This document shows, piece by piece, positions 55,021 to 63,912 of a stretch of DNA of 64,000 nucleotides (its first letter is position 1; each line of letters begins with the position of its first letter). Below the pieces are notes generated by a model. It did no database searches, was not told where the DNA came from, and saw only the letters and a program-made list of their open reading frames with translations. The DNA is from Streptomyces sp. NBC_01429 (GTDB lineage: Bacteria > Actinomycetota > Actinomycetes > Streptomycetales > Streptomycetaceae): assembly GCF_036231945.1 (NCBI RefSeq), contig NZ_CP109599.1, forward strand, positions 2,884,501-2,948,500, in the 5' to 3' direction. A program made the translations under genes and the position numbers.

Positions 55021-57500
55021 GCCGTCACCTCCGCGAGTTCGCCATGGTCCTGGGCTGTGGGGTGCCGGTGTTCGTCCGAGCCGAGGATGAGCCTCAGGAC
55101 CGGCAGGACGGCGTCGGCGCGGGCCGTGTCCAGTCCGGGGCCGAAGCCGGGTACGGAAGCCTCCGCCGGCGCGGGTCCCCCGTCCGCGTCGGCGCCGCTC
55201 CCGCCGGACCCGCGCCGCACGAGTTCGCCCAGCGTGCGGCGTACGCCCGGCTCGTAGCCGGAGAACGTCCGGCGCAGCAGCGGCAGTACGTCAGTGAAGG
55301 AGCCCGGCTCCACTCCGGTCAGCCAGGCGTCGATCAGGCCGAGGAGCCGTTCGTCGTGGACCAGGAGCATGCCGCCCCCGGACGCGCCGCCCACGAAGCC
55401 CTCGATCCAGGCGGCGGCGTCGGGCGGCGGGGTGCCGGGCGAGAGCGCGAGCCCCATGAGGAGCGCGGCCCGCTCCTGGGTGAGCCGTCCGTCGTCCAGC
55501 AGGAGCCTGGCCGCCCGCCCCCGGATCACCCCGGGCACGGTGTCGCGCTCCGCGAGCTTGCGCAGGACGGCCTCCCAGCGCTCGGCCGGCTCCGGGGCCC
55601 TGCCGTCGGTCAGGAGGCCGACGGCGGTGTGGACGTGGTCGAGGTGGCGCCGCATCTCGGCGGCGCCGTCCGCGTCGAGCCCGGAGCACGCGGGCGGCAG
55701 CCCCACGCAGATGCGCTCGACGAGCCCGGCCGCGACGTCCCCGAGGGCCCCGGTGTCGGTGGACCGTACGTCGCCGTAGCGCAGGGAGCGGGCCAGGGCG
55801 GGCAGCGCCCCGGCCAGCCGGCCCACGTCGGTGTCGAGGGCGGCGCGGTCGGCGAGGGCCCGCAGCACGGCGGGCAGGGCGTCGGGCAGTCCGGCCGGGA
55901 GGCAGCGCTCGGCCAGTTCGGTGACCTCGGCGAGCGTGGTGGCGGAGCGGGCGCGGGACTCGGCGTTGGCGGTGGCTGCGGAGAGCACGGTGGTGCCCCA
56001 GATACCGGCTTCCGCGACCCGTACGGACAGCTCGGGCTCCCAGCACAGCCGCCAGGTCTCCCGGAACGTGCCGGTGCTCGTCCGGCCCGCGGCGGGCTCG
56101 CCCCAGCCGATGCCGAGCAGCCGCAGCCGGTGCAGCAGCGCGCTCTTCGCGGCGTCGGTCTCCTTACGGAGGTCGAGGTCCACTTCGCGCTCCAGGGCCT
56201 GCGGCTTGAGGCGCAGGGTGCGCTGGAGCCGGGTGAGGTCGCGCTGGAGGGGCACGGCGGGCGCCTCGTCGGGGACCTCGCCGAGCACGTCACCGACGAT
56301 GAGCCGGTCCCTGATGAGCCCGAGCGGTATCTCGGAGCCCTCGCACATGACGGCGCGGACCGCGTCGATGGTCTCGGTGAGCCCGGCCAGGGGTCTGCCG
56401 CGCACGGTGGCGAGCGTCTCGGCGAGCCGGACCGCCTCGATGACATGCGCGGAGGAGACGGGCCGGTCCTCCTCTCTGAGCAGCCCGGCGACCTTGGTGA
56501 GCCAGCGCTCCACGGGCCGGTCGGCCGCCTCGAAGAGATGCCCGTACCAGCCGGGTGAGTCGATGCCCGCGCCGTAGCCGCTGTACCGGGCGAGCCGGCG
56601 ATGGGTCCAGGGCACCCAGGTGATGTCGGCCTTGAGCTTGGGCAGTCCCTTGAGCAGGGCGCGGTCGGCGGTGACGGTGGTCTTCTCGCGCAGCGCGGGC
56701 ACGTGCCAGGCGCCGCAGACGACGGCGACCGCCTCGTCGCCGTGCTCCTTGAACTCCCGGCGCGCCGCGCGCAGCTGGAGCCGCATGTGGGCCTCGCGGA
56801 CGCGGTCGCGCCGGTGTCCGCCGTCGCCGTACTCCTCGCGCAGCGCGCCCATGGCCTCGGCGACGCCCTCGAACGGGGCGAAGGGGTCGGCCTCGGCTCC
56901 GGGGGTCCGGTGTTCGACGACGTCCTCCCACCAGCGCTCGGGGTCGTCGTAACCGGCGGCTTCGGCGAGTACGGCGAGCGGATCGACGCGCAGCGCGGCG
57001 CCGTCGGGGGCGGGCGGCGCTCCGGGTGGCGCTCCGGGAGCCGGCAGCCCGTCGCGCGCCTCGTCCTCCTGGGCGAGTGCCAGGGAGTGCGCCGCCGGCA
57101 GATCGATGAACCGCGCCGGTACGCCGTGCTCCAGGGCCCAGCGGATCGCGACCCACTCCGGGGAGAAGGCGGCCAGCGGCCAGAACGCGGCGCGGCCGGG
57201 ATCGTCCACCGCGTGCGCGAGGAGCGCGACGGGGGGCCGCATCGCCTCGTCGGCGGCGAGCGCCAGCAGCGCGTCGCCCTCGGGCGGCCCCTCGATCAGC
57301 ACGACCTTCGGCGCGCCCGCGTCGAGCGCCTCGCGCACCGCCCGGGCGGAGCCGGGGCCGTGGTGGCGGATCCCGAGCAGCAGCGGCCCGCCCGCGCGGG
57401 GCGCGGGTGCCGCGTCCGGTGCCCGCGATCCCTGATGTGCCTCCGGACGCACCTCCGGGTGTGCGTCCGGGGGCGCCTGCGGGGTGTGTGCGGTGGTCAT
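55017..57500 (-). CDS. DUF5682-family protein, predicted TraB/ChaN/EreA-like N-terminal domain
   Basis: An 827-residue protein. After a disordered 35-residue tail, the N-terminal domain has LLGIRHHGPGSARAV (His46/His47), VVLIEGPPEGD (Glu70, Glu74), ARFIDLPAAHS, RVREAHMRLQL and VVCGAWHVPAL (His266). This order of motifs resembles the TIKI/TraB/ChaN/EreA superfamily, whose Glu and His residues bind metal. The remaining 550 residues are all-helical and repeat-like. It lies between the MoxR ATPase and the VWA gene with ATGA overlaps on both sides. The superfamily assignment is my reading, not established. Confidence 0.85.
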   Translation of the reverse strand: MTTAHTPQAPPDAHPEVRPEAHQGSRAPDAAPAPRAGGPLLLGIRHHGPGSARAVREALDAGAPKVVLIEGPPEGDALLALAADEAMRPPVALLAHAVDDPGRAAFWPLAAFSPEWVAIRWALEHGVPARFIDLPAAHSLALAQEDEARDGLPAPGAPPGAPPAPDGAALRVDPLAVLAEAAGYDDPERWWEDVVEHRTPGAEADPFAPFEGVAEAMGALREEYGDGGHRRDRVREAHMRLQLRAARREFKEHGDEAVAVVCGAWHVPALREKTTVTADRALLKGLPKLKADITWVPWTHRRLARYSGYGAGIDSPGWYGHLFEAADRPVERWLTKVAGLLREEDRPVSSAHVIEAVRLAETLATVRGRPLAGLTETIDAVRAVMCEGSEIPLGLIRDRLIVGDVLGEVPDEAPAVPLQRDLTRLQRTLRLKPQALEREVDLDLRKETDAAKSALLHRLRLLGIGWGEPAAGRTSTGTFRETWRLCWEPELSVRVAEAGIWGTTVLSAATANAESRARSATTLAEVTELAERCLPAGLPDALPAVLRALADRAALDTDVGRLAGALPALARSLRYGDVRSTDTGALGDVAAGLVERICVGLPPACSGLDADGAAEMRRHLDHVHTAVGLLTDGRAPEPAERWEAVLRKLAERDTVPGVIRGRAARLLLDDGRLTQERAALLMGLALSPGTPPPDAAAWIEGFVGGASGGGMLLVHDERLLGLIDAWLTGVEPGSFTDVLPLLRRTFSGYEPGVRRTLGELVRRGSGGSGADADGGPAPAEASVPGFGPGLDTARADAVLPVLRLILGSDEHRHPTAQDHGELAEVTA

Positions 57501-58642
57501 GCGCTCACCTCGCGGCAGGCGCGGTAGAAGTCCTTCCAGCCGTCGCGCTCCCGCACGACCGTCTCCACGTACTCCTGCCAGATCACCCGGTCCGCCGCCG
57601 GGTCGCGGACGACCGCGCCCAGGATGCCCGCCGCCACGTCGGCAGGCCGCAGCACACCGTCCCCGAAGTGGGCGGCGAGGGCCAGGCCGTTGGTGACGAC
57701 GGAGATCGCCTCGGCGGTGGAGAGCGTCCCCGAGGGGGACTTGAGCTTCGTACGGCCGTCGGTCGTGACGCCGTCGCGCAGCTCGCGGAAGACCGTGACG
57801 ACCCGGCGGATCTCGTCGATGCCCTCGGGACCGCCCGGCAGGTCGAGCGAGCGGCCCAGCTGGTCGACGCGGCGGGAGACGATGCCGACCTCCGCCTCCG
57901 GGGTCGCGGGCAGCGGCAGGACGACGGTGTTGAACCGGCGGCGCAGCGCGCTGGAGAGGTCGTTGACCCCGCGGTCCCGGTCGTTGGCCGTGGCGATCAG
58001 GTTGAACCCGCGGACGGCCTGCACCTCCTGTCCCAGCTCGGGCACCGGCAGGGTCTTCTCCGACAGGATCGTGATGAGCGAGTCCTGCACATCGGCGGGG
58101 ATACGGGTGAGTTCCTCGACCCGGGCCGTCATGCCGTCGGACATGGCGCGCATCACCGGGCTGGGTACGAGCGCGTCGCGGCTGGGGCCGTGGGCGAGGA
58201 GCTGCGCGTAGTTCCATCCGTAGCGGATCGCCTCCTCGGGGGTGCCCGCCGTGCCCTGCACCAGCAGGGTGGAGTCACCGCTGACGGCCGCCGCGAGGTG
58301 TTCGGAGACCCAGGTCTTCGCGGTGCCGGGCACGCCGAGGAGCAGCAGTGCCCGGTCGGTGGCGAGGGTGGTGACCGCGACTTCCACGATCCGGCGCGGC
58401 CCGACGTACTTCGGCGTGATCACCGTCCCGTCGGGCAGTGTCCCGCCGAGCAGATAGGTGGCCACGGCCCAGGGCGACAGCCGCCATCCGACGGGCCGCT
58501 GCCGGTCGTCGGACGCGGCCAGGGCCGTCAGTTCGTCGGCGAACGCGTCCTCGGCGTGCGGGCGCAGCAGCGCGCCTCCGGCGGCCTCGGTAGCCTCGCT
58601 GGCCTCGCTGGTCTGCGACGCGGTGGTTTCGGGCACGGTCAT
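57497..58642 (-). CDS. MoxR-type AAA+ ATPase
   Basis: A 381-residue AAA+ protein. Walker A is LGVPGTAKTWV (residues 103-110), the pore-helix and sensor region is LTRIPADVQDSLITILSEKT, and sensor-1/arginine finger segments are FNLIATANDRDRG and LRRRFNTVVLP. MoxR ATPases remodel partner complexes, usually with a VWA adaptor, which is encoded in the same operon. The ATG has GGAGGGGG upstream. Its promoter lies in the inverted-repeat region shared with the SWIM operon. Confidence 0.92.
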   Translation of the reverse strand: MTVPETTASQTSEASEATEAAGGALLRPHAEDAFADELTALAASDDRQRPVGWRLSPWAVATYLLGGTLPDGTVITPKYVGPRRIVEVAVTTLATDRALLLLGVPGTAKTWVSEHLAAAVSGDSTLLVQGTAGTPEEAIRYGWNYAQLLAHGPSRDALVPSPVMRAMSDGMTARVEELTRIPADVQDSLITILSEKTLPVPELGQEVQAVRGFNLIATANDRDRGVNDLSSALRRRFNTVVLPLPATPEAEVGIVSRRVDQLGRSLDLPGGPEGIDEIRRVVTVFRELRDGVTTDGRTKLKSPSGTLSTAEAISVVTNGLALAAHFGDGVLRPADVAAGILGAVVRDPAADRVIWQEYVETVVRERDGWKDFYRACREVSA

Positions 58643-58694
58643 GGATCCCCCTCCAGATCGATGGACCTGATGTGCGTTCCACGGTGCACCACGC

Positions 58695-58798
58695 CACTGA
58701 CAATCGGTCTTCGCCGCAGGCCGGGGAAGGCGGGGCGACCGTCGTTGTTCCGCCGGTGTTCGCAGGTCAGAGCGATTGTCAGTGGCGGGTTCTACGGT
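58695..58798. promoter_or_regulatory. Divergent DNA-damage-type (PafBC / RecA-NDp) promoters
   Basis: On the plus strand TTGTCAGTG (58776-58784), 8 bp, then TACGGT (58793-58798) is an exact match to tTGTCRgtg-N8-TAnnnT, the RecA-independent damage promoter motif of actinobacteria. The first base of the downstream ATG lies 8 bp after the -10, so the SWIM mRNA is probably leaderless. On the minus strand TTGTCAGTG (58695-58703), 8 bp, then CACCGT matches with one -10 mismatch and drives the MoxR operon. The two motifs form a perfect 14-bp inverted repeat (58693-58706 and 58773-58786). Confidence 0.8.
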
Positions 58799-58805
58799 CT
58801 TGGAC

Positions 58806-60164
58806 ATGGATGAGACGGGGGTGCGCCCGACGGCGGAACAGGTGCTGGCTCTGGCACCTGACGCCGCGTCGCGCAAGGCGGGGACCAAGCTGGGCACGGC
58901 GGGACCGTGGTCGGACACGGGCGGTGGCGGCGCCGAGGGGGCGGTGTGGGGGCTGTGCGCGGGCAGCGGCGGCAAGCCGTACCGGACCGTGGTGGACATC
59001 ACCGGGCCCGCCTACACGTGCAGTTGTCCGAGCCGGAAGTTTCCGTGCAAGCACGCGCTGGGCCTGCTGCTGCTCCTGGCGTCGGACGAACAGGCCGTCG
59101 ACGGGACGGCTCCGGCGCCCGGCTGGGCCGAGGAGTGGCTCGCCAAGCGCCGTGAACGCGCCGGGGAGAGGGGCACGGGGAGTCCGGCGGAGGCGGCGCC
59201 GGGCAAGCCCGCCGACCCGGAGGCGGTCCTGCGCAGGGCCGAGCGGCGGGCCGCGCGGATCACGGCGGGGGCCACGGAGCTGGAGCAGCGGCTGACGGAC
59301 CTGCTGCGCGGCGGACTGGCGGCGGCCGAGCAGTCGGGATACGGGCTGTGGGAGGAGACGGCGGCCCGGATGGTGGACGCGCAGGCCCCGGGGCTGGCGG
59401 GCCGGGTGCGGGAGTTGGGGGCCATACCCGGATCGGGCCCCGGCTGGCCGGTGCGGCTGCTGGAGGAGTCCGCGCTCCTGCATCTGCTGAGTACGGCGTG
59501 GCTGGGGCGCGACCGGCTGCCCGAGCCCCTGGCGGCCACGGTCCGCACCCGGGTCGGGCTGCCGTCGGCCGCAGGGAGCGCGCCGGTCCGGGACCACTGG
59601 CTGGTGCTGGCGCAGTCCGACTCCTCGGACGGCAAGCTCATCACGCGCCGGATCCGGCTGTACGGGCGGGATTCGGGGCGTTCGGCGCTGGTGCTCTCCT
59701 TCGGCGCTGCGGGGCGGTCTCCGCAGCTGGGGCTGCCGGTGGGCCTGATGATCGAGGCGGAGATCCTGCCGCATCCGGGCGCCGGGCAGCTGCGGGCCGA
59801 CTGGGGACGGCAGTTCGGCCCGCCGGGCCCGATCGAGGGGCCGCCGCCCGGCGGATCCACCGGGGCGGCGATCGAGGCGTACGGCTCGGCGCTGCGGGCC
59901 GACCCGTGGCTGGACTCCGTGCCGGTGACACTGCGTCAGGTCGTGCCCGTGCAGAGGGGCGGCGGCGGCTGGCAGCTGGCCGACGCGGACGGCGAGTCCG
60001 CGCTGCCCCTGGCGTCCACCGGCCTGTCCCGCTCCGGGCTGTGGAAGCTCGCCGCGCTGTCCGGCGGCGGCCCGCTCACGGTCTTCGGCGAGTTCGGCCA
60101 TCGCGGCTTCCAGCCGCTGGCGGCCTGGGCCGAGGACCTGGCGGGGACGGTCCCGCTCACCTGA
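58806..60164 (+). CDS. SWIM zinc-finger protein
   Basis: A 452-residue protein. The SWIM motif CxC-x6-CxH is CSCPSRKFPCKH (Cys72, Cys74, Cys81, His83) in the context ITGPAYTCSCPSRKFP. A charged helical segment (ADPEAVLRRAERRAARITAG) and a long C-terminal domain of unknown fold follow. SWIM fingers bind DNA or proteins. First gene of the operon divergent from the MoxR genes; the -10 element lies directly before the ATG. Confidence 0.9.
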   Translation: MDETGVRPTAEQVLALAPDAASRKAGTKLGTAGPWSDTGGGGAEGAVWGLCAGSGGKPYRTVVDITGPAYTCSCPSRKFPCKHALGLLLLLASDEQAVDGTAPAPGWAEEWLAKRRERAGERGTGSPAEAAPGKPADPEAVLRRAERRAARITAGATELEQRLTDLLRGGLAAAEQSGYGLWEETAARMVDAQAPGLAGRVRELGAIPGSGPGWPVRLLEESALLHLLSTAWLGRDRLPEPLAATVRTRVGLPSAAGSAPVRDHWLVLAQSDSSDGKLITRRIRLYGRDSGRSALVLSFGAAGRSPQLGLPVGLMIEAEILPHPGAGQLRADWGRQFGPPGPIEGPPPGGSTGAAIEAYGSALRADPWLDSVPVTLRQVVPVQRGGGGWQLADADGESALPLASTGLSRSGLWKLAALSGGGPLTVFGEFGHRGFQPLAAWAEDLAGTVPLT

Positions 60165-60207
60165 CCACGCCCCCTTCGGAGGACCCGACACCCGCACGGA
60201 GGACCCG

Positions 60208-61917
60208 ATGACCAGCACCACGAGCACAAACGCCACCAGCACCAGCACGAACGACGCCACGACTCCCTGGGAGAAGCTCGTCGTCTCCGCCCTGCTCGGC
60301 ACGGACCGCCGCACGCCGCCCACGGACCTCACGGGCGGCGGCAAGGACGCGCCCGTGGCCCTGCTGGACGCCGCCGCGCTCCACACCGTGCGGCGCAGGG
60401 CGGGCCTGCTTCCCGCGCGCGCCGGGCACCGGCCCGAGGCAGCGCCGCACGACGGCCGGCGGCCGCTGCCGGAAGCGGCCGGCAGGCGGCTCGCACTGCT
60501 GCTCGCCGACCGGTCGGCGCCCTCCGGCGGCGGCCGCCGGGGCGCGGCGCCGGATCTCGGCGAGCTGCTCCCGCAGTGGCTGGCCGCCGCCAATCAGCAG
60601 GGTTACCGCGCGCCCGCCGCCGCCCTGCCCGCGCTGCTGGACGCCGCACGCGCGCGTACCGATCTACGGCCCCAGACCCTGATGTTCACCGGACCGCGCG
60701 GACTCTGGCTCGCCGGGCTCAACCCCGAGTGGAAATTCGCCCTGCGCGGGGCGCCGGGCAGTTCGGCGCTGCCCCGGGCACGGGACGCCGAGGCGGTCGG
60801 GCGTCTCTGGGAGGAGGGCCTGTTCGCCGAGCGGATCGCGCTGCTCTCCGCCGTACGCGCCGAGGACCCTGAGACCGCGCGGGCGCTGCTGGCCACGACC
60901 TGGGGCACCGAGCGCGCCGAGGACCGGCTGATGTTCCTCGACTCCCTGCGGACCGGTCTCTCGGCCGCCGACGAGCCTTTTCTGGAACAGGCGCTGTCGG
61001 ACCGCAGCCGCAATGTCCGCTCCACCGCCGCCGAGTTGCTGTCCGCGCTGCCCGGCTCCGCGTTCGCCCAGCGGATGGCCGCCCGCGCGGCGACCTGCGT
61101 GAGCATGGACCGTACGGGCGGCGGACAGGTCGTCGTGGTCGAGGCACCGCACGAATGCGATACGGACATGCAGCGCGACGGCGTGCTCCCGGCCCCGCCC
61201 ACCGGCCGCGGCGAACGTTCCTGGTGGCTGGGCCAGTTGGTGGAGGCCGCGCCGCTGGGCACCTGGCCTGCCAGGCTCGGCGGCCGGACGCCGGAGGAGA
61301 TCGTCGCGCTGCCCGTCCTGGACGAGTGGGCGGACGAGCTGCACGCCGCGTGGTGCAGGGCGGCCGTCAGACAGCGGGACGCGCGCTGGTCCGCCGCGCT
61401 GCTCGGCCCGCCCTCGGCCTCCCCGGCCGGCGGTCCCGGCACCGGTCCCGGCACCTCGTCCCTGGCCGAACGGGCCCAGCTCCTGGCCACCCTGCCCGCC
61501 GCCGAACGGTCGGCGTGGATCGCCTCGTTCATCTCCGCGCACGGCCTGTCGGAGGCGTTCCAGCTGCTCGGCGTCTGCGCGGTGCCCTGGGCGGAGCCCG
61601 TGGGCCGCGCGGTCGTGGACGCCCTGGACATAGCCAGGGACGCGGGCAGCTATCCCTGGAGCTTCAGCGGGGTCATGGGCCTCGCCGAGCGGTGCCTCGA
61701 CCCGGCGGAAGCGGCCCGGCTGGAACTCCTCACGGCCACCCCCGACGAGCCGGAAGGCGCGTCGCCCGGCGCGGGCGGGTACTGGTCGGAGGCGTTCCAG
61801 CGCCTGGTCTCCACGCTGCGGCTGCGCGCCGCCATGCTGGCGGAGCTGACCGGCCCCGGGACGCCGTACGGGGAGCGGCGGGGCGAGCCGTTGGGGGCGC
61901 CATCGGGGGCGCCGTAG
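60208..61917 (+). CDS. DUF5691-family protein
   Basis: A 569-residue protein, rich in Ala/Leu/Arg helices, with a Thr/Ser/Asn-rich N-terminal tail and the family start PWEKLVVSALLGTDRRTPP. HEAT-like pairs of helices appear in the centre (RSRNVRSTAAELLSALPGSA region). GGAGGACCCG repeated twice precedes the ATG; the second copy is the ribosome site. It follows the SWIM gene by 43 bp. In my experience DUF5691 co-occurs with SWIM, MoxR, VWA and DUF5682 genes. No biochemical role is known. Confidence 0.82.
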   Translation: MTSTTSTNATSTSTNDATTPWEKLVVSALLGTDRRTPPTDLTGGGKDAPVALLDAAALHTVRRRAGLLPARAGHRPEAAPHDGRRPLPEAAGRRLALLLADRSAPSGGGRRGAAPDLGELLPQWLAAANQQGYRAPAAALPALLDAARARTDLRPQTLMFTGPRGLWLAGLNPEWKFALRGAPGSSALPRARDAEAVGRLWEEGLFAERIALLSAVRAEDPETARALLATTWGTERAEDRLMFLDSLRTGLSAADEPFLEQALSDRSRNVRSTAAELLSALPGSAFAQRMAARAATCVSMDRTGGGQVVVVEAPHECDTDMQRDGVLPAPPTGRGERSWWLGQLVEAAPLGTWPARLGGRTPEEIVALPVLDEWADELHAAWCRAAVRQRDARWSAALLGPPSASPAGGPGTGPGTSSLAERAQLLATLPAAERSAWIASFISAHGLSEAFQLLGVCAVPWAEPVGRAVVDALDIARDAGSYPWSFSGVMGLAERCLDPAEAARLELLTATPDEPEGASPGAGGYWSEAFQRLVSTLRLRAAMLAELTGPGTPYGERRGEPLGAPSGAP

Positions 61918-61929
61918 GGGGAAGCCGCT

Positions 61930-62343
<414 letters not shown>

Positions 62344-62732
62344 CACTGCCTCCACATACGAGATGCCGTCATCGGCACGTGCCTCCACGCCCGGCGCCGG
62401 GTGGGCCCCGGGCACGGAGTAGTGAACGAACGTTATCCACAGCATCCCGCAACTCGTCGTTTCGCGAAGGTCGGCGAGGGGGAAATCACATGTGGGACAT
62501 GTTCGCTTTGCGGCGTTCCGTTACCACTCGGCACACCCGGCCGGGCAGGAGGGCCGCAAGGGGAGCCGCAGCGGAAGTCGCCGCACGGGCGGCCGTTCCA
62601 CCGCGCCGCCAGCCGCGCGGCACGGTGGACCGGCTCCGTGCGGCCACCTCCTGCCGGACAGGACCTGGCGGCGCCCCTTGAGGGCGCGCGGGGGACAGAG
62701 CCGTCACCCGGGCGCCGCGCCGGAGGTCGGCC
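62344..62732. other. 389-bp intergenic region
   Basis: It lies between the divergent B12-binding and lipase genes. A short frame from ATG 62490 (about 63 codons, [11 protein letters not shown] start) has GGGGGAAA upstream but an Arg/Ala-rich composition typical of random high-GC frames. I do not call it. No clear promoter hexamers were found. Confidence 0.5.
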
Positions 62733-63659
62733 ATGAAGGTCTTGCCGTTCCAACCCCCACTCCCCTCACTTCCGCCCCTTCTCTCCGTCTCCCTCCCCCG
62801 CCTCCCCCTCCCAGCCGTCTCCCTCCCCTTCCTGAGCCGCGTGCGACACGCCCGGCTTCCCGTCGCCCTGCTCCGCGCCACCGCACTCGATCTGGCGATC
62901 CTCACCGGCCACGCCCTCCTCTATCCGGCCGGGATCGCCCAGGAGCGCCGCGCCGCCGCCCTGCCGCCGGAAGCCTCCGCACTGCCCACCGAGGGCCGCG
63001 CCCGCCCTCCCGTCGTCCTGCTCCACGGCTTCGTCGACAACCGCTCGGTCTTCGTCCTGCTGCGCCGCTCCCTCGCCCGGCACGGCTGGCGTCACCTCGT
63101 ATCCCTCAACTACTCGCCGCTGACCTGCGATGTCCGCACGGCGGCCGAGCTGCTCGGCCGGCACATCGAGGAGATCAGCGCGCGCACAGGACACCAGCGG
63201 GTCGACATCGTCGGGCACAGCCTCGGCGGCCTGATCGCCCGCTATTACGTGCAGCGCCTGGGCGGTGACCTCCGGGTACGGACCCTCGTCACCCTCGGCA
63301 CGCCCCACGAGGGCACGACCGTCGTCCCGCTCGCGAACGCCCATCCGGTCGTCCGGCAGATGCGGCCCGGATCGGCGGTGATCGAGGAGTTGCGGCTGCC
63401 CGCGCCCGGCTGCCGTACGCGATTCGTGAGTTTCTGGAGCGATCTCGACCAGCTGATGGCCCCCGTCGGGACGGCCCGCATCGAACATCCCGACCTGTGC
63501 GCCGAGAACGTGAAGGTCAGCGGGGTCGGCCATCTCGGCCTGCCGGTCCATCCGGCGGTCGCCGCCGGCATCCGGCACGCCCTGGAGACGGACCCCACGC
63601 CCGACGCGCACACCGCCTCCGGCTCCGCATCCGCCGACGGATCCATATCGGTCGCCTGA
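62733..63659 (+). CDS. Alpha/beta-hydrolase, triacylglycerol lipase-like
   Basis: A 308-residue hydrolase. The oxyanion HG motif is VVLLHGFVDNRSVF, the nucleophile elbow GHSLGG is in VDIVGHSLGGLIARYYV, the Asp is probably in FWSDLDQLM and the His in VSGVGHLGLPVHP. The N-terminal 60 residues are Pro/Leu-rich with a hydrophobic segment, perhaps a membrane anchor. GGAGG precedes ATG. An esterase or lipase acting near the membrane is likely. Confidence 0.88.
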   Translation: MKVLPFQPPLPSLPPLLSVSLPRLPLPAVSLPFLSRVRHARLPVALLRATALDLAILTGHALLYPAGIAQERRAAALPPEASALPTEGRARPPVVLLHGFVDNRSVFVLLRRSLARHGWRHLVSLNYSPLTCDVRTAAELLGRHIEEISARTGHQRVDIVGHSLGGLIARYYVQRLGGDLRVRTLVTLGTPHEGTTVVPLANAHPVVRQMRPGSAVIEELRLPAPGCRTRFVSFWSDLDQLMAPVGTARIEHPDLCAENVKVSGVGHLGLPVHPAVAAGIRHALETDPTPDAHTASGSASADGSISVA

Positions 63660-63786
63660 CCCGACAGCCCTCGCCCCGACGGCAGTTGCTCGAACATTTA
63701 TCGAACGTAAGGCCAAAGCTGCGCCCACAGTTCCCCGAAACACGGCCGAATGACCGTTTCCGTGAACCACGAAACCCACGGAAGAT

Positions 63787-63816
63787 TGTCGCCGTCGCAT
63801 ACCGCCGGGTACAGTC
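63787..63816 (+). promoter_or_regulatory. Promoter of the M23 peptidase gene
   Basis: TTGTCG (63787-63792), 18-bp spacer, TACAGT (63811-63816), a good match to HrdB-type promoters. It leaves a leader of roughly 90 nt before GTG 63913. No known riboswitch was recognised in the leader. Confidence 0.6.
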
Positions 63817-63912
63817 GCGGCCACTGCTTTCCTTCCGGGACCCTTCCGATCGATCCGATCACGAAGGGACCCCGGACACCCTGGTTCTGCTGCCGAGGCG
63901 AGAGAGAAGTTG

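Noticed and set aside
62490..62681. Small 63-codon gene starting [11 protein letters not shown]
   Set aside because: Weak ribosome site, Arg/Ala-rich composition and no similarity that I can recognise; kept only as a note in the intergenic entry.
63688..63706. TCGAACATTTATCGAAC as a LexA box
   Set aside because: The second half is a direct rather than inverted repeat of CGAAC, so it lacks the palindromic CGAAC-N4-GTTCG form.
63661..63912. c-di-AMP (ydaO-type) riboswitch before the M23 peptidase gene
   Set aside because: The gene type made it plausible, but the conserved ydaO blocks were not found in the leader; only a normal promoter was.
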